46,665 bases of DNA from Bacteroidales bacterium (GTDB taxonomy: Bacteria > Bacteroidota > Bacteroidia > Bacteroidales > UBA932): NCBI GenBank assembly GCA_028708215.1, contig JAQVZL010000005.1, positions 1 through 46,665 of the forward strand. Direction: 5' to 3'. The notes under the pieces are model-generated. The model had not been told where the DNA came from. It was given only the letters and a program-made list of their open reading frames with translations, and did not search any database. A program made the position numbers and the translations under genes. The first letter of the stretch is position 1, and each line of letters opens with the position of its first letter. This document shows, in pieces, positions 17,011 to 25,677 of the stretch.

Positions 17011-18785
17011 GAATTCTCTGCTTTATATATTTCATCTATTATAGATTTGTATTTAGCATTTATATTGTGTCTTTTTAGTTTTAAAGTCTGTGAAAGCATA
17101 TCGTTAAGTGGAGTCCATTCATCTGATATTAGCTTTACTCTTTTAATCTGCTCATGAAGAGCTAGGTTCTTATTTATTTTAGCTACTTCTCTGTTGATCT
17201 TTGCAATTATATCTTTATGAGTAATTAGCTCTTGGTTATCTTTAATCTCTATTTTATTTTTTTCTGCCCAAGTTTTAAGGGTGTTAAATTCTGGAATAAT
17301 TATGGCCGATGCAAATTTATGATTAGCTCCAATAACCATGCAGTTTTCTATATAAGAAGAGCCTCTAAGCATGTTCTCTATAACTTGAGGGGAGACATAT
17401 TTACCAGCAGAAAGTTTGAAGATCTCTTTTTTACGATCTGTAATCTTAAGGAAAATTTCATCTACCATAACCCCTATGTCTCCTGTATGTAGCCATCCCT
17501 CTTCATCTATAACCTCTCTAGTAAATTCAGGGTCTTTGTAGTAACCCATCATTATATGGGGCCCTCTTGATAAAATTTCTCCATCTGGTGCAATTTTCAT
17601 CTCTGTACCCTCCATAGCTTTTCCAACTGTACCTATCTTAATAATCATCTCCTTAGGGTTGTTTACAGCTATTACTGGAGATGCTTCTGTCATTCCGTAT
17701 CCTTCAAATATGTACATTTTGGCTGCTGTGAAAAGTCTAATTACTTTAGGTTGTATAGATGAGCCTCCAGAGACTACGAGCATTTCTTTACCCCCCAGCT
17801 TTTCACGCCATTTACTGTATACTAGCTTATCTGCTAAAGAGTATCTAAAATTGTGGTAAAAGCCCTTTTTGGTATAATCATATGTACAGGCTATGGAAAA
17901 TGCCCATTTGTAAATAATTTTTTTAATACCTTTTAGCTCTTTTGAGGCAGCTTCAAATTTGCGGAACATTAAATCTAAAACCCTTGGTACCGAGCAGAAG
18001 CCATCTGCTTGACAATCTGCCATATCTGCTGCGATTGTAGATAGACTCTCGGCATAATAAGTGCTAATTCCTACGTATTGATAGTCGTAGTTCATCCCTC
18101 TTTCATATATATGAGATAGAGGTAGGAAGCTTAGCATTTTATGTCTGTGGTCTCTAATTTGTTGGATAGCAGTACCTATAAAGTTGAATACTAAGTTCTT
18201 ATGAGAGAGCATAACACCTTTAGGGGTACCTGTAGTGCCAGAAGTATATATGATTGTAGCTAAATTGTTTTCACTAATGTTCTTTTTGTTCTCTTCGATT
18301 ACCTTTTTATACTTATCTTCAGACTCTTCTCCTAGTTTATATAAATCTTCTATACACTCAAATCCCTCTACTCTATCAAATGTGTATAGCTTAACTTTTT
18401 GTTTTATTTTTGGAACTAAAGGAGCTATTTTATTTACAAGAGCTTTGTTCCCAAGAAATATAACTTTAGCATCGCTATGGTTAAAAATGTGAATATAATC
18501 TTGATTACTAAGAGTAGAGTAAACAGGAACATAGACCATCCCAGCCATGGTAAGACCCATATCTACAAAGTTCCACTCAGGCCGGTTGTTGCTAATTGTT
18601 ATTACCTTATCGTTGGGCTTTAGACCTAGAGCAAGAAAAGCGTAAGAGATAAGATGTGAATGCCTTGAATAGCTTTTAGATGAGTACTTTATCCATTCTC
18701 CATTATGCCTTCTGCTTAAAATATCGTCTTTAGGATAGACATTAACTAGTTTATCCAAAAGATCAAATGTTCTGGTTACTTCCAT
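17007..18785 (-). CDS. long-chain fatty acid--CoA ligase (AMP-forming)
   Basis: It activates fatty acids through an acyl-adenylate. The P-loop-like motif YTSGTTGTPKG is at 180-190. The FEGYGMTEASPV segment and GWLHTGDIG with the following DRKKEIFKLSAGKYVSP complete the adenylate-forming signature. The 592 residues are typical of the FadD/FAA1 branch of Bacteroidetes. There is no signal peptide. The GNAT gene follows with a 4-base overlap. Chain-length preference cannot be read from sequence. Confidence 0.94.
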   Translation of the reverse strand: MEVTRTFDLLDKLVNVYPKDDILSRRHNGEWIKYSSKSYSRHSHLISYAFLALGLKPNDKVITISNNRPEWNFVDMGLTMAGMVYVPVYSTLSNQDYIHIFNHSDAKVIFLGNKALVNKIAPLVPKIKQKVKLYTFDRVEGFECIEDLYKLGEESEDKYKKVIEENKKNISENNLATIIYTSGTTGTPKGVMLSHKNLVFNFIGTAIQQIRDHRHKMLSFLPLSHIYERGMNYDYQYVGISTYYAESLSTIAADMADCQADGFCSVPRVLDLMFRKFEAASKELKGIKKIIYKWAFSIACTYDYTKKGFYHNFRYSLADKLVYSKWREKLGGKEMLVVSGGSSIQPKVIRLFTAAKMYIFEGYGMTEASPVIAVNNPKEMIIKIGTVGKAMEGTEMKIAPDGEILSRGPHIMMGYYKDPEFTREVIDEEGWLHTGDIGVMVDEIFLKITDRKKEIFKLSAGKYVSPQVIENMLRGSSYIENCMVIGANHKFASAIIIPEFNTLKTWAEKNKIEIKDNQELITHKDIIAKINREVAKINKNLALHEQIKRVKLISDEWTPLNDMLSQTLKLKRHNINAKYKSIIDEIYKAENS

Positions 18786-18830
18786 ATCTATTTGTAGGTT
18801 GTTATTTTTTACTGTGTTAGTATAGATAAT

Positions 18831-19859
18831 TTAATTCTCTATAAGCCCCTTAAGGTCTTTTATAAATTGATCTATATCTTCTTTACGGGTATTAAATGAG
18901 CACATCCACCTTACTTCGCCTGTCTCCTGGTCCCAAGTGTAAAAGTATTGTTTTTCTTGAAACCTTTTACATAGTTCGGGTTTAATTATTGCAAACACCG
19001 CATTGGTCTCTACCGGGCGGCTTATTGTAACCTCTTTTATCTTTTGAAGTTCATTTTCTAAATATTTAGCCATCTCATTTGAGTGAGTTGCAAGTCTAAT
19101 GTTGAGCCCGTTTTCTAGGAAGGCAATAAATTGAGCAGCAATAAATCTATTTTTGGAGAAGAGTTGTGCAGCTTGCTTTCTAATGTAGAGAAAGTTTTCA
19201 CTTAACTCTTTTCTAAAAAAAACAACTGCTTCCCCTATGAGCATACCATTCTTGGTCCCACCAAAGGAGAGGGCATCTGCTCCGCAATCTGCTGTAAACT
19301 CCTTTATTGGTATGTTCATTGCTGCTGCAGCATTGGAAATTCTAGACCCATCTATATGTAAATATCCATTGTGGGAATGCATTAATTCTGCTAAACTTTT
19401 AATCTCTTCCTTAGTGTAGAGGGTGCCTAGTTCGGTAGGTTGTGATATTGAGAGAACATTGGGCTGGGAGTGATGTTGATCTCCAAATCCTTTCAGCTCT
19501 TTTTTCACAGTGTTGCAATCTACTTTCCCGTTTTTGTTAGGAAGAGCAATAATTTTGCACCCTGTGAATTTATCTGGAGCTCCGCACTCATCTACATTTA
19601 TATGTGCTGTATTTGGGCATAGTATTGAGTTGTATGAGTTAGTCATAGCTTTTAGTGCTAAAATATTAGCTCCAGTACCGTTGAAAACAAAAAAAGCTTG
19701 ACTATTGCCTCCAAAATCTCTTTTGAATATCTCTTTAGCCTTAGTTGTTAGTTTATCTTGGCCATATGCTTCAGAAAAGCCTTGGTTGGCTTCTGTTATA
19801 GCATCAATAATCTCTTGTGCTACACCTGAGTGGTTGTCGCTTCCAAAACTGTGATTCAT
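18831..19859 (-). CDS. ltaE: low-specificity L-threonine aldolase
   Basis: This PLP enzyme splits threonine or allo-threonine to glycine and acetaldehyde. The PLP-binding Lys203 lies in SFGGTKNG, Asp170 (LHIDGSR) contacts the cofactor ring, and His86 (NTAHINVDECGA) stacks on it. The 342 residues are standard. gcvH lies directly upstream on the same strand but ends in a strong terminator, so the two are probably separate transcripts, although both concern glycine. Confidence 0.92.
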   Translation of the reverse strand: MNHSFGSDNHSGVAQEIIDAITEANQGFSEAYGQDKLTTKAKEIFKRDFGGNSQAFFVFNGTGANILALKAMTNSYNSILCPNTAHINVDECGAPDKFTGCKIIALPNKNGKVDCNTVKKELKGFGDQHHSQPNVLSISQPTELGTLYTKEEIKSLAELMHSHNGYLHIDGSRISNAAAAMNIPIKEFTADCGADALSFGGTKNGMLIGEAVVFFRKELSENFLYIRKQAAQLFSKNRFIAAQFIAFLENGLNIRLATHSNEMAKYLENELQKIKEVTISRPVETNAVFAIIKPELCKRFQEKQYFYTWDQETGEVRWMCSFNTRKEDIDQFIKDLKGLIEN

Positions 19860-19890
19860 ATTATCTATTCTATTTAAGAAATGTAAATAT

Positions 19891-19923
19891 AAAAAAAACC
19901 TACAGTAAAATTACTATAGGTTT
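19891..19923 (-). terminator. terminator of gcvH
   Basis: On the minus strand an 11-pair stem (one mismatch; arms 19911-19923 and 19896-19908) with a 2-base loop is followed by eight T residues. It is 20 bases after the gcvH stop. Confidence 0.85.
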
Positions 19924-19942
19924 ATTTAAGTGTTGTTGAACT

Positions 19943-20317
19943 TTAGATTATTGCTTTATAACCATCGGCATCTAGTAGAGAATCTATCTCAGATGTGTCG
20001 CTAAGTTCAATTTTAATCATCCATCCTGCTCCGTAAGGATCTTTATTTACAGACTCTGGAGCCTCTTCAAGCTGGGTATTAACTTCAATTATTTTACCCG
20101 ATAGTGGCATAATAGCATCTGCTACAGTTTTTACAGCTTCTATTGCTCCAAAAACTTCTCCCTGCTCAATAGTTTCATCTTCAGTTTGAATGTCTACAAA
20201 TACAATGTCTCCAAGTTGATCTTGTGCAAAATCTGTAATGCCTACTGTGGCAATATTGCCTTCAATTTTGATCCATTCGTGATCTTCAGAATACTTAAGG
20301 TTTGCTGGAATATTCAT
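19943..20317 (-). CDS. gcvH: glycine cleavage system H protein
   Basis: The lipoyl-carrying shuttle protein of the glycine cleavage system. The 124 residues are standard, the lipoylated Lys63 is in GAIEAVKTVAD, and the N-terminal YSEDHEW and the C-terminal GAGWMIKIEL are typical. The T, P and L protein genes are not in the window. A stand-alone gcvH could also serve lipoate relay, but nothing here shows that. A -7 box is present upstream and a terminator downstream, so it is monocistronic. Confidence 0.96.
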   Translation of the reverse strand: MNIPANLKYSEDHEWIKIEGNIATVGITDFAQDQLGDIVFVDIQTEDETIEQGEVFGAIEAVKTVADAIMPLSGKIIEVNTQLEEAPESVNKDPYGAGWMIKIELSDTSEIDSLLDADGYKAII

Positions 20318-20339
20318 CTTTTTTTATTTAAATTTTGTA

Positions 20340-20347
20340 CAAATGTA
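20340..20347 (-). promoter_or_regulatory. -7 box TACATTTG for gcvH
   Basis: Minus-strand TACATTTG, 22 bases before the gcvH ATG. No clear -33 TTG. It lies 16 bases beyond the ruvA stop. Confidence 0.5.
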
Positions 20348-20363
20348 TAAAATTAATTTGATA

Positions 20364-20954
20364 CTATAGCTTTTTTAATGAGTGTTTAATGAGCTCTTCA
20401 AGAGTGTAGGTGGGGTTTTCCTTAAGGAGTGAGTCTAGAACTTTATCTATATTCTTTTTGTTAAACCCAAGAAGTAAAAGTGCAGAATATGCCTCTTCTC
20501 TCTGTTTGGTGCCAGGTAGGCCTGTTATAAATGCAGAGCTATCTTCAGAAGAAGATTTTGCAATTTTATCTTTTAGCTCAATAAGTAACCTTTGTGCAGT
20601 TTTAAGGCCTATCCCTTTAATGCTCTTTAACTTGTTTATATCTCCAGCAACAATAGCTGTTCTTAACTCTTCTGTGGTAAGTGAAGAGAGCATCATTCGT
20701 GCTGTATTGGGCCCAATACCAGAAACTTCAATTAAATAGCGGAATAGACGCCTCTCCTCTTTTTCTGAGAAGCCATAGAGAAGTGCTATATCTTCTCTTA
20801 GATGTTGGTGTATGTATAGCTTGCAGTTTGTATTGGGAGCTAGGCTGGAGTAGGTTTGAATTGAGATAAGTATTTTATAACCTATTCCTCTATTGTCTAA
20901 CACTAATTCTGTAGGCGATAACTCGGCAATATCTCCTTTTATATAATCGTACAT
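20364..20954 (-). CDS. ruvA: Holliday junction branch migration protein RuvA
   Basis: RuvA binds four-way junctions and loads the RuvB motor. It begins MYDYIKGDIAELSPTE, an OB-fold start typical of the family. The two helix-hairpin-helix motifs appear as VSGIGPNTARMML and IKGIGLKTAQRLL, and a C-terminal RuvB-binding domain includes EEAYSALLLLGFN. The 196 residues are normal. ruvB and ruvC are not adjacent. It is divergent from sufS with a full promoter match upstream. Confidence 0.96.
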   Translation of the reverse strand: MYDYIKGDIAELSPTELVLDNRGIGYKILISIQTYSSLAPNTNCKLYIHQHLREDIALLYGFSEKEERRLFRYLIEVSGIGPNTARMMLSSLTTEELRTAIVAGDINKLKSIKGIGLKTAQRLLIELKDKIAKSSSEDSSAFITGLPGTKQREEAYSALLLLGFNKKNIDKVLDSLLKENPTYTLEELIKHSLKKL

Positions 20955-20978
20955 AGTTTTCTAAATAAACATTTAAAG

Positions 20979-21009
20979 CAAATTTATGTTTTTAAGGTAT
21001 AATGAACAA
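20979..21009 (-). promoter_or_regulatory. promoter of ruvA (TTG, 20 bases, TAAATTTG)
   Basis: On the minus strand TTG (21007-21009) and TAAATTTG (20979-20986) are 20 bases apart, the same arrangement as the frdA promoter. Confidence 0.7.
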
Positions 21010-21020
21010 CTTTGTTTTGT

Positions 21021-21028
21021 TAATTTTG
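21021..21028 (+). promoter_or_regulatory. -7 box TAATTTTG for sufS
   Basis: TAATTTTG lies 18 bases before the sufS ATG. No -33 TTG is seen. The ruvA promoter is immediately divergent. Confidence 0.5.
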
Positions 21029-21046
21029 TAGTTTAATTTTAAAAGG

Positions 21047-22276
21047 ATGGAAAATAGATCTTCTATAAACAATATTCGCACCCTGTTCCCAGCTCTTAAC
21101 CAGAGGGTAAATGGTAAGAAATTGGTTTATCTAGATAATGGCGCAACTTCTCAAAAACCTTTATCTGTTATAGAGTTGGTAAATGAGATGAATTCAGGTG
21201 TAAATGGTAATATTCATAGAGCTGTTCACGAACTTAGTGCTAAAACAACTTCTCTATATGAAGGGGCAAGAGATAAAGTTAAGAATTTTATAAATGCTTC
21301 TCAAAGAGAAGAGATTATATTTACTGCGGGTACTACAGCTTCTATTAATTTAGTTGCTTCTAGTTTTTCCCAAAAGTACCTTAACCCTGGCGATGCTGTT
21401 CTTGTATCTGAAGGGGAGCATCACTCCAACATTGTGCCTTGGCAAATGGCATGTGACAGAACTGGAGCTACATTAAGAGTTCTCCCTTTAGATGATAATG
21501 GTTGTTGGAGGTTAGATCTATTAGATACCCTTCTAGATAGTAGTGTTAAGATAGTCTCAGTAGCTCATGTTTCAAATATTTTAGGGGTAATTAACCCTAT
21601 AGAGAAGGTTATAGAGAGGGCTCATTCGCTAAATATTCCTGTATTAATAGATGGGGCTCAAGGCATTGTGCACTCTAGAGTAGATGTTCAAAAGTTAGAT
21701 TGTGAGTTTTATGCCTTTTCTGGACATAAGATGTATGGACCTACTGGAACTGGAGTTCTATTTGGGAAATACCATTGGCTAGAAAAATTGCCACCGTACT
21801 TAGGAGGGGGAGACATGATTGAGAGTGTTTCATTTGAAAAAACTACCTATACACAACCCCCACTTAAGTTTGAAGCAGGAACTCCTAATTTTATTGGAAT
21901 GGCTGCCCTAGGAGCAGCTATAGACTTTATTTTGCAAATAGATACAGAGCTGGCTAGCAAGAACGAAAAAGAGATTGTAGAATATGTTTTAAAAGAATTT
22001 AGCGCAATTGAGGGTTTAACATTGTATGGCCAGCACTCTCAAAATAAAATACCTCTTTTTTCATTTACTGTAAAGGGTGCTCACCCTACAGATTTAGCTA
22101 TGCTTATGGATAAAATGGGTGTAGCATTGCGTTCGGGACAAATGTGCAGCGAGCCAGTTATGGATAGATTTGGGACAGAGTCTATGCTAAGAGCTTCATT
22201 TGCTGTTTATAACACATTAGAAGAAGCTAAGATATTTATTCTATCACTTAAAAGAGCAATAAAAATGCTTACTTAA
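21047..22276 (+). CDS. sufS: cysteine desulfurase SufS
   Basis: It takes sulfur from cysteine for Fe-S cluster assembly. The PLP Lys228 is in FSGHKMYGPTG, the cofactor-stacking His in EGEHHSN is at about 125-126, and the persulfide Cys367 lies in RSGQMCSEP. The short active-site loop is that of group II (SufS/CsdA) rather than IscS. The 409 residues are standard. sufE and sufT follow on the same strand; sufB, sufC and sufD are absent from this cluster and must be elsewhere or replaced. Confidence 0.95.
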   Translation: MENRSSINNIRTLFPALNQRVNGKKLVYLDNGATSQKPLSVIELVNEMNSGVNGNIHRAVHELSAKTTSLYEGARDKVKNFINASQREEIIFTAGTTASINLVASSFSQKYLNPGDAVLVSEGEHHSNIVPWQMACDRTGATLRVLPLDDNGCWRLDLLDTLLDSSVKIVSVAHVSNILGVINPIEKVIERAHSLNIPVLIDGAQGIVHSRVDVQKLDCEFYAFSGHKMYGPTGTGVLFGKYHWLEKLPPYLGGGDMIESVSFEKTTYTQPPLKFEAGTPNFIGMAALGAAIDFILQIDTELASKNEKEIVEYVLKEFSAIEGLTLYGQHSQNKIPLFSFTVKGAHPTDLAMLMDKMGVALRSGQMCSEPVMDRFGTESMLRASFAVYNTLEEAKIFILSLKRAIKMLT

Positions 22277-22341
22277 TAGATATGATGTATTAAAGCACTA
22301 TTTAAATTAACATATTAGCCAGATTAATAATAAAATACAAT

Positions 22342-22773
22342 ATGACAATTAAAGAGGTAGAACAAGAGATAGTAGAGGAGTTTGCAATCTTTGAAGATTG
22401 GATGGATAAGTATGAATACTTAATTGAATTGGGGAAAAATGTTCCTGTAATATCTGATGGAGCTAAACTAGAGTCAAATTTAATAAAGGGTTGCCAGTCA
22501 AGAGTGTGGCTAGATGCAGAATTTAAAGACGGTAAGATTTTTTTCAAAGCAGATAGCGATGCAATAATAACCAAAGGTATTATCTCTCTTTTGATTCGAG
22601 TTTTTTCTGGCAGAAGGCCTAAAGAAATTTTAGAGGCTAATTTAGATTTTATTAAGCAGATTGGGCTACAAGAGAATCTCTCTCCAACAAGAGCAAATGG
22701 CCTTCTCTCTATGATTAAGCAAATTAAAGCCTACTCTCTGGCATATGCAGCAAAAGAAGAGAGTAGTAAGTAA
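22342..22773 (+). CDS. sufE: sulfur acceptor protein SufE
   Basis: SufE accepts persulfide sulfur from SufS. The acceptor Cys51 is in IKGCQSRVW, the family signature, and the helical remainder with FSGRRPKEIL is typical. The 143 residues are standard. It follows sufS after 65 bases, consistent with one operon. Confidence 0.95.
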   Translation: MTIKEVEQEIVEEFAIFEDWMDKYEYLIELGKNVPVISDGAKLESNLIKGCQSRVWLDAEFKDGKIFFKADSDAIITKGIISLLIRVFSGRRPKEILEANLDFIKQIGLQENLSPTRANGLLSMIKQIKAYSLAYAAKEESSK

Positions 22774-22805
22774 TAAACTATTTAGAATATTAAAATGATC
22801 TTATT

Positions 22806-23108
22806 ATGACTATAGAAAAAAGAATAGTAATGTCTCTTAAGCAAGTTTTTGACCCAGAAATCCCTGTAAACGTTTATGATTTGGGCCTTATTTACGATAT
22901 TAGTGTAGATGAATCAAAAAAAGCGTTTATTAAAATGACTTTAACTTCGCCAAATTGTCCTATGGCAGACGATTTATTGCAAGATGTAAACGATGCTGTT
23001 TCTACAGTTCCTGGTGTAGATGATGTTGCTATTGAGTTAACATTTGACCCTCCATGGGATAAATCTCGTATGAGCGAAGAGGCTCTTTTTGAACTGGGTA
23101 TGTTATAA
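22806..23108 (+). CDS. sufT: SufT-like DUF59 (MIP18 family) Fe-S assembly protein
   Basis: A 100-residue DUF59 protein, the domain of SufT and the eukaryotic CIA factor MIP18. DPEIPVNVYDLGLIYDI and TLTSPNCPMAD are the two signature segments; the Cys of the latter is the conserved one. Its place 32 bases after sufE supports a role in Fe-S cluster maturation. PaaD-like proteins share the domain, but there is no phenylacetate pathway here. Confidence 0.88.
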   Translation: MTIEKRIVMSLKQVFDPEIPVNVYDLGLIYDISVDESKKAFIKMTLTSPNCPMADDLLQDVNDAVSTVPGVDDVAIELTFDPPWDKSRMSEEALFELGML

Positions 23109-23118
23109 CAATTTGTTT

Positions 23119-23607
23119 ATGAAGAGAGCTATTTTATTATTGGGGAGTAATTTGGGCAACAAACATCTAATAGTACATGAGGCGTTGAACCAACTTTCTC
23201 TTAAATGTGGTTCTATTGTTGTCAAATCTAAAAACTATAGTAGTGAACCTTGGGGTTTTGAGGCAGAGAGCCATTTTATAAATATGGCTGTAGAGATTAA
23301 GACAGACTTGGAGCCACATGTTCTGTTAGAGCAAATTCTAAAAATAGAGAGCGAGATGGGCCGAACTAGAGTTAATGATGGGAAGTATCATTCAAGGGAA
23401 ATAGATATAGATATAATCTTTTACGGCAATAGAGTTATAGAGACAGAAAGCCTTATTATCCCTCACCCAAAAATGCATCTACGTAGTTTTGTTCTGCTTC
23501 CAGTAAATGAGATAGCTCCAGACTTTATTCATCCGGTGCTCAAGAGCTCTGTGGCTAATATATTAGAGGAGTGTACAGATAATTCTCTGGTTAAGGTGTT
23601 GAGTTAA
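23119..23607 (+). CDS. folK: 2-amino-4-hydroxy-6-hydroxymethyldihydropteridine pyrophosphokinase
   Basis: It pyrophosphorylates the pterin precursor in folate synthesis. The family begins AILLLGSNLGNK, and the signature HPKMHLRSFVLLPVNEIAP is at the C-terminal third; EIDIDIIFYG carries the metal-binding acidic residues. A longer reading from a TTG at 23089 would overlap sufT and add ten unrelated residues. The ATG at 23119, 10 bases after sufT, gives the normal 162 residues. It is the last gene of the suf group and converges on dsbD. Confidence 0.94.
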   Translation: MKRAILLLGSNLGNKHLIVHEALNQLSLKCGSIVVKSKNYSSEPWGFEAESHFINMAVEIKTDLEPHVLLEQILKIESEMGRTRVNDGKYHSREIDIDIIFYGNRVIETESLIIPHPKMHLRSFVLLPVNEIAPDFIHPVLKSSVANILEECTDNSLVKVLS

Positions 23608-23642
23608 ATTTTGCCCTCTCCAAAATCTCTATTGGTAGATCT

Positions 23643-25595
23643 CTATTTCTGGTTTTCAAAAGTCTCAATTCCTTTGGTTAAAAACTCCATAAATTCTTCT
23701 GTAGAACACTCTCCAACTGGCTTTACAAGAATCTCTTGGTTATGGTCTATTAGAACATAGTAGGGTTGCGATGCTACTCCAAAATTACTTAATTGGTAGT
23801 CTCTAAGTTTACGCCCAAGTGTGTTCTTTATTTTCCCATCTATTGTAGAGGTTATTTGTTCTTCAACTGGTAGTTCTGTACGGTCGTCTACATATAGAGA
23901 GGCCAGTACTACTTTGTTTCGTATAAGGTCTAAAACTTGAGGCTCACTCCATACAGTTGCTTCCATAACCTTACAAGCACTGCAAGTAACCGCTTTAAAC
24001 GAGAGAAGAACTGGCCTATTAAGCTCTTTTGCGCACTCTATGGCCTCTTCTACTTGGTAGTAGCTGTTAAGCTCATAGGGGGCCTTGTTTGTGGCTGTAG
24101 CATATTTAGCCTGGCCACATAAACCTCGGCTTACCCCTTCTTTAGAGCCTTCTTGCGAAATAGGAGTACTATTTGAACCTATTATTAGTGTGCTTCCATC
24201 TTGAGGGGGTATTAGTCCAGAGAGAGAGCTTAGTGGGGCACCAAATAGCCCTGGTAATAAGTAAACGGCAAAAGAGAACGATGCTATTGCAAGAATTAGA
24301 CGTGTGGTGCCAACATAAGGAGTGTCTGAGTCGTGAGATGTTTTAAGTTTTCCTAATAGATATACCCCTAGTAGAATTGCAATGGCAATCCAGACAGAGA
24401 TAAATAGTGCGCGGGTAATTATACCCCATCCAAAATAGGCATCTACAGAGGCTAAATATTTTAAGCTAAATCCAAGCAAAATAAAGGCAAATACAACTTT
24501 AACAATATTGAGCCATCCTCCAGATTTTGGCATTTTTTTCATTAGTGCTGGGAAGAAAGAGAAGATTACAAAAGGCAAAGAGAATGCAAACCCAAATGCA
24601 GCCATCCCTAAAATAGGTTTAATAGCAAGCCCTCCTGTAACTGCTGCAGCAAGTATAGAGCCTACGAATGGCCCTGTGCAAGAGAATGAGACAATTACCA
24701 TTGCAAAGGCTACAAAGAATGAGGCTATTATACCACCTTTGTCTGCTTTTGCATCGGCTTTATTAGCTAACCCTGTGGGAAGTGTAATTTCAAATGCTCC
24801 AAAGAAAGAGATTGCAAATACAATAAAGAGTATTGCAAATAGGAGATTCGGTATCCAATGCGTTCCCATTACGTCTGTTGCCGAGGTGCTTTGGAAGAGT
24901 GCTACAATTACTCCTACTAAAGAGTAAATTAGTGTTACTGAGAGGCCAAAAACTACTCCTTTAATAATGCCATCTCTCTTTTTGCCAGCTCCGCCAATAA
25001 AGAAACTAACTGTCATTGGAATCATTGGAAACACACACGGAGTGAAAACTCCCCCAAGACCTGCTACAAAAGCAATAAGCAAGAATGAGAGAAGCCCTTT
25101 TGTTGCTTTAGATTTATGTTCAGATTTAGAGGGTGCTTCTTCTACTGTGCTTGCAGGTATATTGTACGTGACATCTATTTCGTCAATAATGCATTCACTT
25201 CCATTGCAGGTTTGAAAGATTAAAACTCCTTCTATTGTAAATGGTTCAGACGTTTTACGTTTAATGGTTTGAACAAAAGATGCTTCTCTGTCAAAATAGA
25301 GAATATCCATTTTAAAAGCAGCATCGTATTTGCTTTTAGCTGTTTCTACATCTTTTAACCCCCCAACAGCCTCGAATGAATCAGTTATGTTAGGTTCAAA
25401 ACTAGTTGGAAGAGGGCCATTTTTTATTTTGGAAGTATTGTAGATATACCAAGGTGCATCTATTTTTGCCTTGAAAAACAGATCAATTGTTCCATCTCCA
25501 TTATTTTTTTGCTCAAAACTCCAGGAAGTGGTTGTTTGAGCGTAAATTGTAGTGAAGGAGACTATGGATATTAAGAGAAAAATTAGTTTACGCAT
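23643..25595 (-). CDS. dsbD: thiol:disulfide interchange protein DsbD
   Basis: DsbD moves reducing power from cytoplasmic thioredoxin to periplasmic proteins. After a signal peptide (cleavage near YAQ, 18-20) there is an N-terminal domain with Cys130 and Cys135. A membrane domain of about eight helices (168-450) carries the buried pair Cys187 (FTPCVFPM) and Cys306 (SFSCTGPF). A C-terminal thioredoxin domain has CSAC at 538-541. All redox cysteines are intact and the 650 residues are typical for Bacteroidetes. Confidence 0.94.
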   Translation of the reverse strand: MRKLIFLLISIVSFTTIYAQTTTSWSFEQKNNGDGTIDLFFKAKIDAPWYIYNTSKIKNGPLPTSFEPNITDSFEAVGGLKDVETAKSKYDAAFKMDILYFDREASFVQTIKRKTSEPFTIEGVLIFQTCNGSECIIDEIDVTYNIPASTVEEAPSKSEHKSKATKGLLSFLLIAFVAGLGGVFTPCVFPMIPMTVSFFIGGAGKKRDGIIKGVVFGLSVTLIYSLVGVIVALFQSTSATDVMGTHWIPNLLFAILFIVFAISFFGAFEITLPTGLANKADAKADKGGIIASFFVAFAMVIVSFSCTGPFVGSILAAAVTGGLAIKPILGMAAFGFAFSLPFVIFSFFPALMKKMPKSGGWLNIVKVVFAFILLGFSLKYLASVDAYFGWGIITRALFISVWIAIAILLGVYLLGKLKTSHDSDTPYVGTTRLILAIASFSFAVYLLPGLFGAPLSSLSGLIPPQDGSTLIIGSNSTPISQEGSKEGVSRGLCGQAKYATATNKAPYELNSYYQVEEAIECAKELNRPVLLSFKAVTCSACKVMEATVWSEPQVLDLIRNKVVLASLYVDDRTELPVEEQITSTIDGKIKNTLGRKLRDYQLSNFGVASQPYYVLIDHNQEILVKPVGECSTEEFMEFLTKGIETFENQK

Positions 25596-25617
25596 GATAT
25601 TTTACTATTAAAGAAAA

Positions 25618-25625
25618 CAAAAGTA
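25618..25625 (-). promoter_or_regulatory. -7 box TACTTTTG for dsbD
   Basis: Minus-strand TACTTTTG, 22 bases before the dsbD ATG; divergent from the glyS box. Confidence 0.5.
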
Positions 25626-25647
25626 TGAAAAATTCTATAAAAAAGGC

Positions 25648-25655
25648 TAATTTTG
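25648..25655 (+). promoter_or_regulatory. -7 box TAATTTTG for glyS
   Basis: TAATTTTG, 22 bases before the glyS ATG. No clear -33. Confidence 0.5.
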
Positions 25656-25677
25656 CTTTTTGTAAATTTATTGGTTT

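Noticed and set aside
21047..23108. sufS-sufE-sufT as a novel Fe-S system
   Set aside because: All three are known Fe-S assembly families. The absence of sufBCD here is probably only a split locus.
23089..23118. TTG start for folK inside sufT
   Set aside because: The ten added residues are not conserved-looking, and the ATG at 23119 starts directly at the family's first strand.
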